In this document: positions 50,957-63,926 of the stretch, piece by piece | Numbering within the stretch: position 1 is the stretch's first letter | How the letters are laid out: each line of letters begins with the position of its first letter | From: Datnioides undecimradiatus | Lineage: Eukaryota; Chordata; Actinopteri; Lobotiformes; Datnioididae | Reading direction: 5' to 3' | NCBI GenBank assembly: GCA_008933995.1 | Contig: WARS01000016.1 | Span: 15,035,386 to 15,099,385, forward strand | DNA length: 64,000 nucleotides | Translations under genes and position numbers: made by a program | The notes under the pieces: generated by a model | What the model was told of the DNA's origin: nothing | The model's input: the letters and a program-made list of their open reading frames with translations, nothing else | The model's database searches: none

Positions 50957-53900
50957 TCAGCACTGTACAATTTCTGATGGTAGATTGCTGAAATAAAGAT
51001 TGTATTCAGTATGGCTGGGCTCTAGAAAAGAGAGAGACACACACAAACATAACAGGTTAGAATGTTTAAACAAACTGGAACAAAAGTACAAATCCTTAAT
51101 GATCAAAGTGTTCATAGGGATATTCTGAACTATGATGTGACATTCATCATCAGACAGTTATAGATAATAACAAGCTCTTGTAGTTTAATCAAAGGAACAT
51201 TTCTAGAGAATATTCTTTTGGTCATTTTGAGAAAAGGTTTTTGCAAGGTTCAGTTATAACAGGTCCTGTGGTAAGTACGTACTAATGGCAGCTCCAAGAG
51301 GTAATGATTAAAAATGACCACATGACCAAGTCTGGGGGTTAAGCTGCTGCTTAGACTTAATACATTTTTTATACGTTTAACTATATTTACATACTATATT
51401 TACATATTTTTGCATAGATCCTACATGTTTTTACCTTGTTTCGTATCTTTGTTTAAGTTTTGCTGCTTTACTCCACCTTAATCTTGTATGATTCATTGTT
51501 TTTGTTCTGCACCAGGGGAAGTACAGTTCTGTTTTGTACATTGTACTGCTGTACTGAATATTCTTATATATGCATACAAGATGGATGGTAGTAAATTCTC
51601 TCTTATTTTATCATACCTATCATTTGTGACAAAAAATAGTTTTAAGACCTTAATTACAATTGATTCTGTACTTTCATTCTGCGTCACAGTGTGTTAAATT
51701 GAAGCTTAAGCAACATGCACACTGTTAGCATACTGTGCACAATGCACAGAGATCAGGAGGAATTAGATAAAGCAGTGGAAAAAGTTCATCTTTAAGGCTA
51801 CACTTTGTGCTTTACTTATGCTAGAGTCTACTGTCAATTTCTGAAACAACCCAAGGGAGACTGAAGTTAATGCAGACAGATACTTCTGAACCCAGATGAT
51901 AATAATTTGGCTATGAAACACTTATACACAATAAATTTTCTTTATTGCACCTGCTTTTCTGATCACTATAAGGGATGTATTTAAGGATTTTTATGCTATT
52001 TAAAATGTGATTGCTTTATATTGAGTAAAACTTGAGTTAGAAAAGAGCAGTTAACTCAAATTGACTTGGAGGACTTGACTGGCACTGGTGAGGCTGAGGA
52101 GGAAAATTTTAATGACAAATGACAAAAATAAGCACATGAATAAATTAATTGAAGCCATACTGTTTTAAGCTAATTGTTAAAATATTGCTTACCTTCAAAG
52201 CAGTCTGGGATTCTGAGATTTCCATCGAAGCACTGGGTTGGCACTGCGTAACCACAGTTCCTGGCCTTGTCCATGCAGTAGACTGAAACCATTTCTTTGT
52301 GTAAGACTCTATTCGGCTTAAGGTCTTTGATCCAGATTTTTTGTCCTTTATAAAGTATCCTTGCTCTCCATATGCCAACACTGCAAGGAGCTGTAAGTTA
52401 CAAAGAAAAGAACTGTACTGTAATTAACAGCATTATAATTACCTATCAAAACAGTTCAGGAGTATTACAGTGTTGGCTAATATTTAAATACAAACCTCTT
52501 GCTTCATTACTTGGTGGAGTTTATATAATTGTTTTTGTTTTTATGTCACATTTTTTGAATTATGTTATATTCTAAATGGCATGAAGCCTTTCTCTCCTAT
52601 ACCCACATCTAAAAAGCTTAACTGTCAAAACCGCCTGCATACTACAAGCAGGTTTTAATTTCTTGTGTGGTTATATCACACAATAAATTCCACCCCATTT
52701 GTTATGTAAAATGAGATTAATATTGCCCTACCTTTGCAGGATGGCTTTTCAGACCACCTCCCATCCTGCTGACAAACAATCTGAATGTTTCCTTCAAGTA
52801 CAAAGTCTCCATTGCAGCCATATTTGATGGTTTCCATGTAATCAAAGTCTCTCTGGTCGTTGTTTGACATGTAGCCTCTGTCAATGTTTTCTGGTGGTGG
52901 GCATGTCACAACTGTAAGGGGAAAAATTCAGTCCAGTCATTGAACTCTACTCATCTAAAACCATGATGTATTTTTCTTAAAAGGTATACAAATTATGTTT
53001 ATTAAAGTAGTTGAACAAAACATTATCACATTGGTATATTTTGCTGATCACAGGGTTTTTGCATGCTCAACAACGTCTACGCTGATCAGGCCTAAAATTA
53101 TGACCACCTGCCTAATATTATGTTGGTCCCCCTTTTGCTGCCAAAACAGCCCTGACCCATCGAGGTATGGACTCCACTAGACCCCTGAAGGTGTGCTGCG
53201 GTATTTGGCACCAAGGTGTTAGCAGCAGATCCTCTAAGTTGAGAGGTGGGGCCTCCATGGATTGGACATATTTGTCCAGCACATCCCACAGATGGATTGA
53301 GATCTGGGGATTTTGGAGGCCAAGTCAACTCCTCAAACTCGTTGTTGTGCTCCTCAAACCATTCCTGAACCATTTTTGCTTTGTGGCATGACGCATTATC
53401 CTGCTGAAAGAGGCCACAGTCACCAGGAAATACTGTCTCCATGAAAGGGTGTACATGGTCTGCAACAATGCTTAGGTAGATGGTACGTGTCAAAGTAACA
53501 TCCACATAGATGGGAGTACCCAAGGTTTCCCAGCAGAACATTGTCCAAAGCATCACACTGCTTCTGACAGCTTGCCTTCTTCCCATAGTGCATATTGGTG
53601 CCATGTGTTCCATGTGATGTAAAACGTGGCACTTTCGGCAGCTATGCAGCCCCATATGCCCCATATGCAACAAACTGCGATACACTCTGCATTCTAACAC
53701 CTTTCTATCAGAACCAGCATTAACTTCTTCAGCAATTTGACCAACAGTAGCTGGTCTGTTGGATCGGACCACATGGGCCAGCCTTCACTTCCCACATGCA
53801 TCAATGAGCCTTGGCCGCCCATGACCCTGTTGCCGGTACACCACTGTTCCTTCCTTGGACCACCTTTGATAGATACTGATCACTGCAGACTGGGAACACC

Positions 53901-56900
53901 CCACCAGAGCTGCAGTTTCGGAGATACTCTGACCTAGTGGTCTAGGGCCAGTTGTCTAGCCATCACAATTTGGCCCTTGTCAAACTCTAAATCTTCAATT
54001 TACTTATCACGATCCTGACGAAATGTATGCGTTAGGTCCAATAGCAGCAGAAAATCCTTTAGCTGGCCACAGGATGTCTCCACATATCTCTGAGCCAATG
54101 ACTACCTTTGGATTTTATTTGCTTTTCTCAAAACAAGAGCAAACAGATATTTTGGAGATAAAAAAAAAAATCTTTGAATTGGTCAAAAGTTGTAGAAAAA
54201 TTAGTATTTGTTAAATAAATCAGTTTGTTAAATTCATATAAAATACAATGTGGCACTGTATAGGAGAATTTCTCTTGTATGTATCTCATGCTGATATTGT
54301 GTGTTGTTGAGTGGTGTGTGTGATTCTGCGTAAAGTGCTTGAATAAAAGGTTTCATTTTTTAACATTTATAATGCCAGTGAAATATGGGCAGACTATACA
54401 TGTGAACCTTGCACTGAAATTGATATCTTATCTGATGATACTAAGATTAAGACTGAACCTTGACCCTCAGTTCTGTAAAGAAGATGGCTCAATATGTTTT
54501 TTTGGCTTGGGTTTTTTTTTGACTCTGATTTGTGATCAGTGAATACTTCTTTCAGTGCTGCAGTAAAAACTCTCTGTGTTATACCAGAAACTCCTGTTCT
54601 TCAAACCTTCATACCTTGACATTCAGGTGTCTTGGTCCAGGTGCCATTGGCAGTGCACTCTGCACTTGCCTCACCAATAACTGCGTATGGTGGCAGGCAC
54701 TTGTACGTCACTTGGGTGCCATAAATAGTGATGTTTCCTCTGATCTTCCTGTCATAAATTATAATCCCAAACTGTGGAATTGGAGCAAGACCACAAGTAA
54801 TAGCTGCAAGAGAAAAGACAGTATATGTCAAGTTATCTTGTACTGGGATGTAATGCACGCATGCTTTTATTGTATGTATTTTTGTGTGTGGTTTGCACGG
54901 CTTGTTTAGATTTATAACGGGACAAATTCAGTGATATCTTAATTGTGGTCCAATTGTTTCTAAATACCTAAAACAAATATCTTGAAATTAAGTAGATTAT
55001 TCAGTTGTGTGCTTGTCGTCTAAGAGCACAGAAAAGTTTTTATCAAGGCAACTAAGATAAGATGAGATAAACCTTTATTGATCCACAGATGGGAAATTTG
55101 GTTGTGACAGATGCACAAAGACAGTCCAAATAAATAGAAAAAGTTGAATAAACAAATAATAAGAGGTATATAAAACTTTAATCAAAATAAATTAAAAATG
55201 GTGAAGTGGATAACATACGTTTGCACTGTGGTACTGTTGTGCTCCATGTTCCATTAGCAAGGCACTCAGCAGTCTCAGCTCCAACCAAGGTGTATCTGTG
55301 CAGAGCAGACAAGTCACTCAGTTGGATCATGCTGATATTGAAAATGCATTCACAGTTAGTTTAATAAATCCAGGTAAAATGCATATGAAACAAAATACTG
55401 AGCGCTCTGTGGAATGTTAAAATAGTCATCAGATGCACACTCACTTTGGTTTACCACACCTATGCCTATGTGACAAACATGTTTTTTGGTAGAAATCTCT
55501 GTTTATTGTTCATGTTGATGGTTTAATAGTCAATTCCACTGCTTAAAAGCAAGTATGAGACAATTACAATGCAAAGGTGTAACTGATTGTAGTTAAACTG
55601 AAGTTGGCAGAGTTGATAATACAGATTACATAGAGTTATGAAATTGTAACTACGAGTATATTATAGGGACAGCAAGATTGATGAGAGAGCAAATGATGAA
55701 CATCTTACAATGAAATTCAACAAGATAATCTCGCTTTACCCTTCATCACATGTATAGTTGAGTGTACTCTGGTAGATAGTATCCTCATAGAACAACTCCC
55801 CATTAGCCAAAGGATCAGGATAAGGGCACCGTTTCGCTGCAGGAGAGAAAGATCACATGTAAATGGACTGTTTGTTATTCACTTATTTTTTTATTTTGTT
55901 ATTCAGTTACCTGCTGCTATCTCTGCTGTAGATTCAGTCATAATCTACCAAAGCATTTAATATTTTTACTGCTACATCAAAAGTTTGTCTTTGTTTATGA
56001 TGAAATTGCAATGATTAATTAATAATTGATGATTATTGTTATTAAAATGACATCATTGTACAACAATATTAATAATCCAAGTAAAAGTTTCAGAAATTCT
56101 TGATGTTCAGAGAAAGCTACATCACTAAAAAATGTGTATAGTGTATATTGTAAGTGTGCAAATTTTCAGTACAAAATGATCTGTCACAAAACTTCAAGTT
56201 TCCACTAGAGTAATGGTAACCCACGCATGCACATGAATTTGGTTTTTGTCCATTCTCCACTGGTAGTGCAAACAATCTTCCGAGGGCCCAACACGGGTGT
56301 GTATCCCTGTTTGCAGGACAGCGCTAACTCCACACCGGGGTTAAAGTACCTCTGGATCCCTTCCATCTCAATATTGCCAGCCAGCACAGGCCTCAAACAC
56401 ACTGCAAGGACAAATGGAATTAATGATTATTATGTATAGACTCTAAAAATACTTGAAAACATACTCGATATTCACATTCACTACATTATTCAGCAAACCT
56501 AACAACCCTGTTCTTATAATACAGCAAGCTAATAAAAAACTGGGTTGTCACTTTAAGAATTAGCCACTCACTCTTAGAATCAATATAGTATGTAGTCATG
56601 CGTTGACCCTGAAAAAGAGAGTGTGTATGTATGTGTGTCTGCAAACTGTTTACTATGAAAATATTTTTAGTGCAGCTAATTTAGAGAAACATTTACTTTG
56701 ACAAGAACTTTCCTCAGGGCAATAAGTGGTCCTATTTTCCTGAAACACTGTATTTTCCATTCCACATTATGGTCAACTGTTAACAATACTCACAGCACTG
56801 GCAACTTGTGACAAGATATTATGAACAGAAAACTTTTGAGAAGTCATTCAACTCAATATCCCTCTGTCATCAAAAGTTAAAGTAGTTTATAATGAAAGTC

Positions 56901-57096
56901 TTTAGTACCAGTGTCTTGTAAAATATAGAAATTCCATGATGTAAAACTGCAAAAACAGCAAAGTGAAACATGCAGTTCAAGCCATATCATGTCAAATAAA
57001 AGCCAGTAACAAACAGCAAATACCATTGTCTTGTCCGGATGTCATGGTGACAAAAAACAATGGACAAAGCAGAGACAAAGTCAGAATTCGTGCCAT
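50957..57096 (-). CDS. apoh: apoh copy A, beta-2-glycoprotein I-like secreted sushi protein
   Basis: Apolipoprotein H is a plasma protein of four sushi (CCP) domains plus a modified fifth domain that binds anionic phospholipid. Coding exons: 57096-57024, 56401-56225, 55836-55740, 55295-55219, 54803-54615, 52911-52732, 52390-52193, 51021-50957 (1,056 nt, 351 residues; human 345). A signal peptide starts MARILTLSLLCPLFFVTMTS. Each CCP shows the four-Cys pattern, for example CLRP..LSCKQGYTP..IVC..TKFMC in CCP1. CCP2 is split across two exons at the codon for a conserved Gly, as in the family. Domain V (CSVGIWRARILYKGQKIWIK onward) ends CFEEPSHTEYNLYFSNLP and then SEIVQC, finishing on Cys like human. 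The Lys-rich loop of human domain V (CKNKEKKC) is CMDKARNC here. Several N-glycosylation sequons (NYT, NGT, NIT) are present. A Tc1 remnant lies in the intron between CCP3 and CCP4. Confidence 0.93.
53073..54010 (-). mobile_element. Tc1/mariner-type DNA transposon, deleted remnant
   Basis: The minus strand encodes Tc1-class transposase pieces: RPATVGQIAEEVNAGSDRKV, ADHVHPFMETVFPGDCGLFQ, QDNASCHKAKMVQEW and WPPKSPDLNP, the second and third catalytic-acid regions of a DDE/D enzyme. The left end (GCTGATCAGGCCTAAAATTA, near 53081-53100) resembles the terminal repeat of a Tc1-like element common in fish. The central block expected to carry the first catalytic Asp is absent (the frame runs from CRKCHVLHH directly to MEHMAPICTMGRRQA), the frame shifts after SPDLNP, and the right terminal repeat is not seen. 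It cannot encode an active enzyme. It lies in an intron of apoh copy A, transposase sense matching the gene. Confidence 0.88.
55051..55123. mobile_element. Fragment of a fish retroposon 3' end (family uncertain)
   Basis: AAGATAAGATGAGATAAACC followed by TTTATTGATCC..GGGAAATT resembles the GATAA-rich ends with ATAAACCTTTATTG-type tails that are frequent in fish genomes as the 3' ends of LINE/SINE copies. Only the tail-like piece is visible, in an apoh copy A intron. The family assignment is from memory and needs a repeat search. Confidence 0.5.
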
Positions 57097-58241
57097 CCTT
57101 GCTGAAATGTACAGCCGTACAGACATCCCTTGATACTGTCCTGCGGTCAGAAATACTGAATCTCAGTCCCCTCTTTCACAGCTGTTTGTGTTTCTCTAAG
57201 GGCAAACTGATAAGAGCAGCATGGAGTAACTGCTCACTGCTGGACTGCTGGTTCTTGTTTTGTTTTTTTTGTGGGGTTTTTTTTTGCCTTGTGACATTTG
57301 ACTGGAAGTGAAGCACTGGCCCCTCTTGCTGGAAGTTATGACACCACAGAAATGTTTTCTTTTTTTTTCATGCCATTTGACCCCATTTAGATAATGAGAC
57401 AGAGATTATTATTATTATTATTGTTCTATTACAAAGTTAGTCAAGAAGTAAAGACATGTCCATTGCTGACAAAATTCATCATGTCATAAGGTTTAGGACT
57501 CAGACATTTCATTTTACCAGTTCATTGCTGTTCACAGCATGCCTGGTTTCTTACGCAGTAATCCAGCTAAGTCTATGTATCCATGAAATATTTACAAGGA
57601 TGCCTAACCAAACAGCAATTCGTTTACTTTAACTATTTCTATTACAATTTAGACTTTTACAGAGCTTTTACTGTAATTCAAACATACACAACACTAAAGT
57701 GACACAAGCTGACATCTCAAAAGGCAGATGCTATATACAAGTATGCACACAATCTTAGAATTTAAGATGTCAAAATTTTACAAGTACGATCTTTTTATGG
57801 TCTCTTGTGCCAAATGTCTTAATGGCATTTCATCACTCTACATTTCATCAGTTATACAGGCTGATTGGGAGATCCAGCACCCCTGTGGATTGCTCACACC
57901 ATGATAACACATGCAGTTGGTTGAGGCCACATGGAAGCTATGAGGGAGATTAGCCTCAGATTAAAGTCACACACAAATAAGGTGTGAATTGCTATCGAAT
58001 CTCTTGGGAAAGGATGTCCAATCATTTTGGACACACATGACATATAGAACATATACAGTATTTTAGGTTTGTATGTATCTGCAGATTGAAAACTACAAAT
58101 TGCCATGTAATCTCTCATGTGCCAATGGACCATTTTGCAAACACATTTAAAAATATTTAACAGTAATTACAGCAATAATTTTATTAGTTGAAAATGAAAA
58201 GATGAAGGTGACCAGTAGTAAGAGTGGCATCTGTCATAATC
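57097..58241. other. Intergenic sequence between the two apoh genes
   Basis: About 1.1 kb containing the promoter of copy A and the downstream side of copy B. A short (ATT)n tract lies at about 57407-57421. No TATA box is placed with confidence and no other gene is seen. Confidence 0.55.
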
Positions 58242-58247
58242 TTTATT
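58242..58247 (-). promoter_or_regulatory. apoh: Polyadenylation signal AATAAA of apoh copy B
   Basis: TTTATT on the plus strand is AATAAA in gene sense, about 62 bases beyond the TAA stop of copy B. Confidence 0.7.
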
Positions 58248-58308
58248 CATGATCCAAATGATGACATTCTATTGCAGCACATGGCATTTGAGGTCATTTT
58301 GTCCAACA

Positions 58309-61300
58309 TTATGCAGGTCTTGCAGAACTTGTAGGGCTTGCAGGTGGTGAAGTGGCACACATGGTGATTTCTGATGGAAGAGTTTTAGTCCTTAGGTTGT
58401 ACTCAAATTTGTTTGGTTCTAAAAGCAAGAAAAGTAAGACAAATATATATTACTGTTTTCAGCTGCATGGACATCATCCAAAAACATCTGTAAATTGTAG
58501 GACAGACATATTACTTTACATTTTTAAAGCATGCTGATATTTAGGGGTAGGCTCTGCCCAAACACAGTTTTGAGTCAGATATGAACCCTTCTTTGTATTA
58601 TATTTCCTCCCCAGTGATTTAACTGTCACTGTATGTACATTGTATTCTTTACTATGCCTTCTAGAAAACAGAAAAGGTTCAAGGTACTTCATTGTCATTT
58701 CATCAAGTGAGAAACGAAAAACGTACTCAGGGCCATAATAAGTGCATATGGTGCATTTGTAAAAAATAGATATTTTCTGCTAAAATTGTTACTTTCATCC
58801 TTGGAAAGATGTGCATTGGTAATTCTTGATCTGCATCTCATATCCTTTGAACATGCTTCTGTAACTGATGTGCACTCAACATGCTCACTGTCATAATTTA
58901 GTGAGAAGTTGTCTGTTGAACATCCAAACCTGGACAGGTGAAACTATAAAGGTTTGAGTTTGATCTGCGATCTGACAAAAACTCACCCTCAAAGCATTCT
59001 GGGATGGGGAGGTTTCCATCATTACATCTGCTGGCCACAGGGTAGCCACAGCTGTCGGCTCTGTTTAGACAATAGAAGACGACATGTTCTCCATGGAGGA
59101 CTCTGTTGGGGTTCAGGTCTGCTATCCAGAGCTTTTTGGCGTTGTAGAAGATGCGGCCTCTTTTGATGTTAACTGTGCAGGGAGCTGAGTGGAAAAACAG
59201 AGCATATTTTCACCAAACATTGATTGTTCTGTTTGTGTTGGTTTTAGGTAGATTGTAAATATAACCCTAAGTTTGCAAGAAAGCAATACTAAAGTTTTCA
59301 AGAGTTTGTTGTTTATTTGGAGACTCTCCTAGTGTATGATGTGCACAAAATATCAAAACATATCTGGACTATTTTGGTCGATTGATTGCTGATTATCAAA
59401 ATCCAGTGCAACAGTGAAATATAAATACAGAAATGTAGCCTTTGAGTAGTTTTTAATGTCTGATTTTCCCATGGCTCACCTCTGCAAACAGGTTTGGATG
59501 ACCAGTTTCCTGTGTTTTTGCACTGTATCTCAGCCTCACCATCCAAAACATAGTGCTCATTGCAGGCATACTTAACCTTCTCCTTGTAGCCATGTGGTCT
59601 CATCACAGCAAATGTGATGAAGCCATTTGGTATGCCTGTTGGGATCGGGCAGCTCACCTCTGGGATTCATCAGAAACAAGTCAAAAACATGAAGATGTGA
59701 TATTTAGTGTTACAATTTCAAAAGTAGCCTTGTCCTAGACATATAGAAAACATTTTCAAAATATGGAAAAACAGTTATCATTGTAGCAAACCACACAATC
59801 TATTCAATTCAGGCCATAAGTAATCTGTGTCTGTGTACCTCGACACACCGGTGGCTCTGTTGCACTTCCATCAGCCATGCAGGATCCCCTCTCATAACTT
59901 GGTGCCTTAGGTGGGTCACACTCATATGTCCAGCCTTGCCCATACATGACAGTGGTTCCAGAAACTGTCTTATCATGCACAATTCTGCCATCTCTGAGTG
60001 GCTTGGGCAGTGGACAGTTCACAGCTGTACAAAGAAAAACACAGTGGAGTCATGCTGACTCTGAGGCCTCCCTTCTCTGTAATGTTGATGTCAAAATTTT
60101 ATTTTTTTATTTTTACTGCCTTCTTGGCAACAAAAGGAGCTAGATTATCCAACCTTAAAGTTTTCACATCCAGATCATTTTCAGCTATATTACTGACTGT
60201 CAATAATAACTATTATTAAAGTTAAATAAACAATTATAATTTTAGAGACAAAAACCAAGCAAATGAAAGCATACAAAGGAACAAATAGAAAGCCAGCTCC
60301 TCCATTTAGACTTTAACTTAACTGAAACTATTTATTTTTCAATACATGTATTTTTCTCCAGTACCTTTGCAGAGAGGTGGTGGGTTGCTCCAAGTACCAT
60401 CATGTAAACACCTGCTCTCGTTGGCTCCCTGCATGACATACCTGACGAACAAATGCTAATTCACATTAACCTGACATGTATCACTGTGAAAACATCTGGT
60501 AATGATTTGGTAGGATGTACACAATGTCTTTTACCCATCGTCACATGTGAAGTTGAGAACACTCTTGAATGGAGCTTCTGTCCTCCCCATTGCTAATGGC
60601 TGCAGTGGTCTGGGGATTGGGCACATCCTAGCTATAGAAAAGGTGGTACAACACTGAATCTACATCATCTATAGACCAGACTGTATGTTTTAAACAAAAA
60701 AACAAACAAATGATTTATTTTAGTAAAACTGCTGAAAAGTCCTCATATGTGTATTCTAAAAAGCATATGAAACTACATGACCGCATCATGTGACAGGTAA
60801 AATAGAAGAGGCCAGGCATCATGGAGTAAAATAAACTGTATTACACACAGGAGACCTTGAACAAAAATGAATAATTAAAAAGCTTTTTGGCGTAAATGTC
60901 CAGTAAACTCACGGGAGCATGCCAGGTCTGACTGTGTCCACTCTCCTGTCGCCGAGCAGGTCATCCTTCGAGGGGTTGCTGTTGAAGGCAAGTACCCTAG
61001 TGCACATGTGGGGGTCACCTCTTCTCCAACCTCATACACACGTTTCAGGGTCAGTTCGTCAATCCCGTCAAAGATAGGAGGTCGGCCGCATACTGGTTAG
61101 AGACCAGAAAGGTTAAATGATGAATATGTGAAAGGCAGGAATTACAGGAATTATGCTCACATTTTGCGTGTAAATTTTGAGCTATATTTATAGCAGTGAA
61201 TGATTTTTAGCATTGTTAGCATTTACTGCATAACACTTTTGAACAGTCAGGTTATAAGATAATAAAATAAAGTGCAAACGATTAAGTACTGTAACTGCCA

Positions 61301-61469
61301 GCAGGTAAAGCAGGACTACTTGCAGCAAATGACCAAACACAGCACAGTAAATTATTATTAAGCTAAATGCAAATAAAATAATCACCTGCTCCATTTTACC
61401 TTTCTTTGGTGTTACTGTTGTGCATAAAGCTAGAAGGCTAAGGACCAGAAATGCCAGAGTCTGTGCCAT
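58309..61469 (-). CDS. apoh: apoh copy B, beta-2-glycoprotein I-like secreted sushi protein
   Basis: Second apoh gene, upstream of copy A and in the same direction. Coding exons: 61469-61400, 61092-60913, 60631-60535, 60441-60365, 60024-59839, 59659-59480, 59184-58987, 58418-58309 (1,098 nt, 365 residues). The signal peptide is MAQTLAFLVLSLLALCTTVT. CCP1 begins VCGRPPIFDGIDELTLKRVY; CCP4 begins VSCPIPTGIPNGFITFAVMR; domain V begins PCTVNIKRGRIFYNAKKLWI. Exons 3, 4, 6 and 7 have exactly the same lengths (97, 77, 180, 198 nt) and phases as in copy A. The C-terminus runs CFEEPNKFEYNLRTKTLP, SEITMC, then an unusual 15-residue tail ATSPPASPTSSARPA. The Lys-rich loop of human domain V is CLNRADSC. 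Head-to-head with prkca, as in human. Confidence 0.93.
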
Positions 61470-63926
61470 GTTCTTAGGAGTGATGTCTCCACAGTGTCCC
61501 CTGCATGTAGGTGGGAACGGGGCCAACATAAAAGCTGCTGGGCAAACAGATCTGTGAAAGCCTGATCCAATCAGATGCCAGTGTAAGCTCCTATTGATTG
61601 AGCACAAAGGTCTGAACTCCAGCATATTTACTCAGAATTGAGCAATAACCTTGATTTGGTAAAAGTGCCAGCAGCAGATACACAGTGTGATATGAGCTCA
61701 TAAATAATGTAAGGGACAGACTCCCAAGACACTGTGCAAACACACATGCATACCGATTTTTGATGAACAGTCTGTAGACCATATATTAAGCCTGTTTAAT
61801 AAGGCTCAAAAGCTGTTTACTCTCATTAAGCAGAGAAACAACATTACAGCAATAATGCAAAATCCAAATGAGGTGTGCTGTGTATGAGCTCTAGTTTGGG
61901 TGAACAAAAAGATGGGAGGTATGTGTCGAATCAGCATACAAGAGGAGAGAGTCCCCCCCTTTTTTTGTACTAAAAAATTTAAACTTGTTGAGGATTGGTT
62001 ATGTGTCCTCAATGGGTTGATCATCTATAGATAGAAAAGCTGGAATATTTAATATAAATATAGATCATGTTGCTGACAGCTAAAAACTTCTCTTTCAGTG
62101 AGGTTTTCTCTGTGTTTTTAAGTGTTTTGAAAGGGGCTTAAACCCAAAACCATCTGATTTCAGGGAACAACAGGTCTGGTTTGTCTAAGCCAATTTAATG
62201 GGCAAATATTTGGTTTTCTCAGATAATGGATGGTTAAGATGCTCTGTTGGTCACTGAACCTACAGGAGAATTGGTGAACCTAGAAAAGCATCAGCTAGAT
62301 ATAGAAAATAAGTCAAAGGCGCTAGTGAATGCTCCATAGCCTTGAGAAAATGTTTCAAATGGGAAGAAATGTAATCCAACCAAATTAAAAACCAGCAGTA
62401 GTGTGTGTGAGTAATAGATCCAGGTTAGATGCATTCTTAAAAACATTTTGAAAATAAGCACAAAATATCAGAAATACAGTATGAGCTGAAATGAAAAAAC
62501 ACTCAAACAAAGCAGTCATGAACATATATATGTGGAGAAGCTCTACTGGAAAACAGAGCACGTTCAAGTAATTAATAATCGCTTTAGATAAGCTAAAAGT
62601 GTGTAATGCGCTATTATTCCACACGATGACGCCCCTATCCCAAATGCCTGCAGTGGGACTGGGCGCCTCCTCCCTCCACAGCGGTCCTGTTGCGTGATAT
62701 CAGTCGGAGTGAAAAGGAGGAAGCGGAGCGGAGCCACTGTCAAGTTGCACAGAGATACACAGACCGAGAGCAGGATGCTTATTTTAAAAATAAAATAAAA
62801 ATATACATGCCTAGTTGTGCTGCAGCTGAAAGCGTTTAAACATCAGACACAAGTGGTCAGGGGTTATGATTGACTAACAAAATTCCACATGTTCGATATA
62901 CAACAAAATATTTCACAGATACCTGAAGGTTTCAAGTTCAAATGCTCAAAAAAGATGAAAGTCCAGATCTAATCTGATCTACTACAATACTCTGTGTTTT
63001 ACATTTGAAGACTGAATCCACAGACAGGATTCATGGTTTTCCTCTGATTGTTAGAGGGTGTCGCTTTCATGTATTGTTTGAGAACAAGGGCATCGTGAAC
63101 CCCTTTGTGGCTGTAACTGAGATTAAAGGCTGCACAGGCTGCTACAGGGCTGAACTTCAACGGCTGTTTGTTTGACGATTTTTAAATTATACCCCAGTTT
63201 TACACTCAGTTGCTAGTTTATTATTAGACACATCTGGATAAAACTAATGCAATCCAAATACACTGCGACCCTACCTATATAAGTATATAAATATGTCATA
63301 ATATTCAACAAAAAAACAAACATAACTGTCACAAAGGTAGGATCTATTGCAGATGTGTTTAATTCAGTTGCTTTAAGCTAAGCATAGTCAATCTCATAAT
63401 TTGAGTGCAGTTTACATCTGCGCTTCATGTTCAGCCTTTATGTGCATGTATTTGCAGGTTGAGACTAAAGCATGCATTAAAAGGGTTGATAATATGACTG
63501 AGAGACTTTACTTTTGAGGAGTAATTAACTTGATGTTAAAAGTTGATATTAGTTTTAAAACTTTAAAACGGGAAAGTTTTAAAACTTCAAAACTACCATC
63601 ATACTGAGCAGCCTGCATCAGGCATGGCTGTGGGCAATTAGCAGGATTATACAACAAAAGAGACTTTACTTTGAAGGCGGGGACCGGATCTGGCACATAT
63701 ACACTGTAGCCAGCTTGACAGCGCGCACAGCTGTTAGTGGAGCAGCCCAGTGGCATCGACAGGCAGGGAAAGCCCTCAGACAGTAAGTACAGTGTCTCCG
63801 GTGAAGACCGCTGCTCCGCTCTCCGCTGGCTCTACAACGAGGGGCTGCGCCGCTTAAACGGACTGGAAAAACACGTCAACACAGGCCAGACTGAGCTGTA
63901 ACACTGATTTGTTTTTTAAGGGGGAC
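61470..63926. other. Intergenic region between apoh copy B and prkca, with both promoters
   Basis: The genes diverge here, so both promoters lie in this 2.4 kb. A GC-richer patch at about 62625-62775 and another from about 63660 to the ATG are candidate start regions for prkca. A GTAAGT donor-like site at 63783 and TTTTTTAAG/G just before the ATG could mark a non-coding first exon, but this is a guess. The middle is AT-rich with nothing recognised. Confidence 0.5.

Noticed and set aside
56572-56608. A 37-base candidate mini-exon in the first intron of apoh copy A, with a TTTTTCAG acceptor and AAGA/GTGAGT donor.
   Set aside because: Its length is not a multiple of three and, in the phase set by exon 1, it reads into a stop. 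Copy B has no counterpart. It may be a cryptic exon but cannot be part of the main coding sequence.
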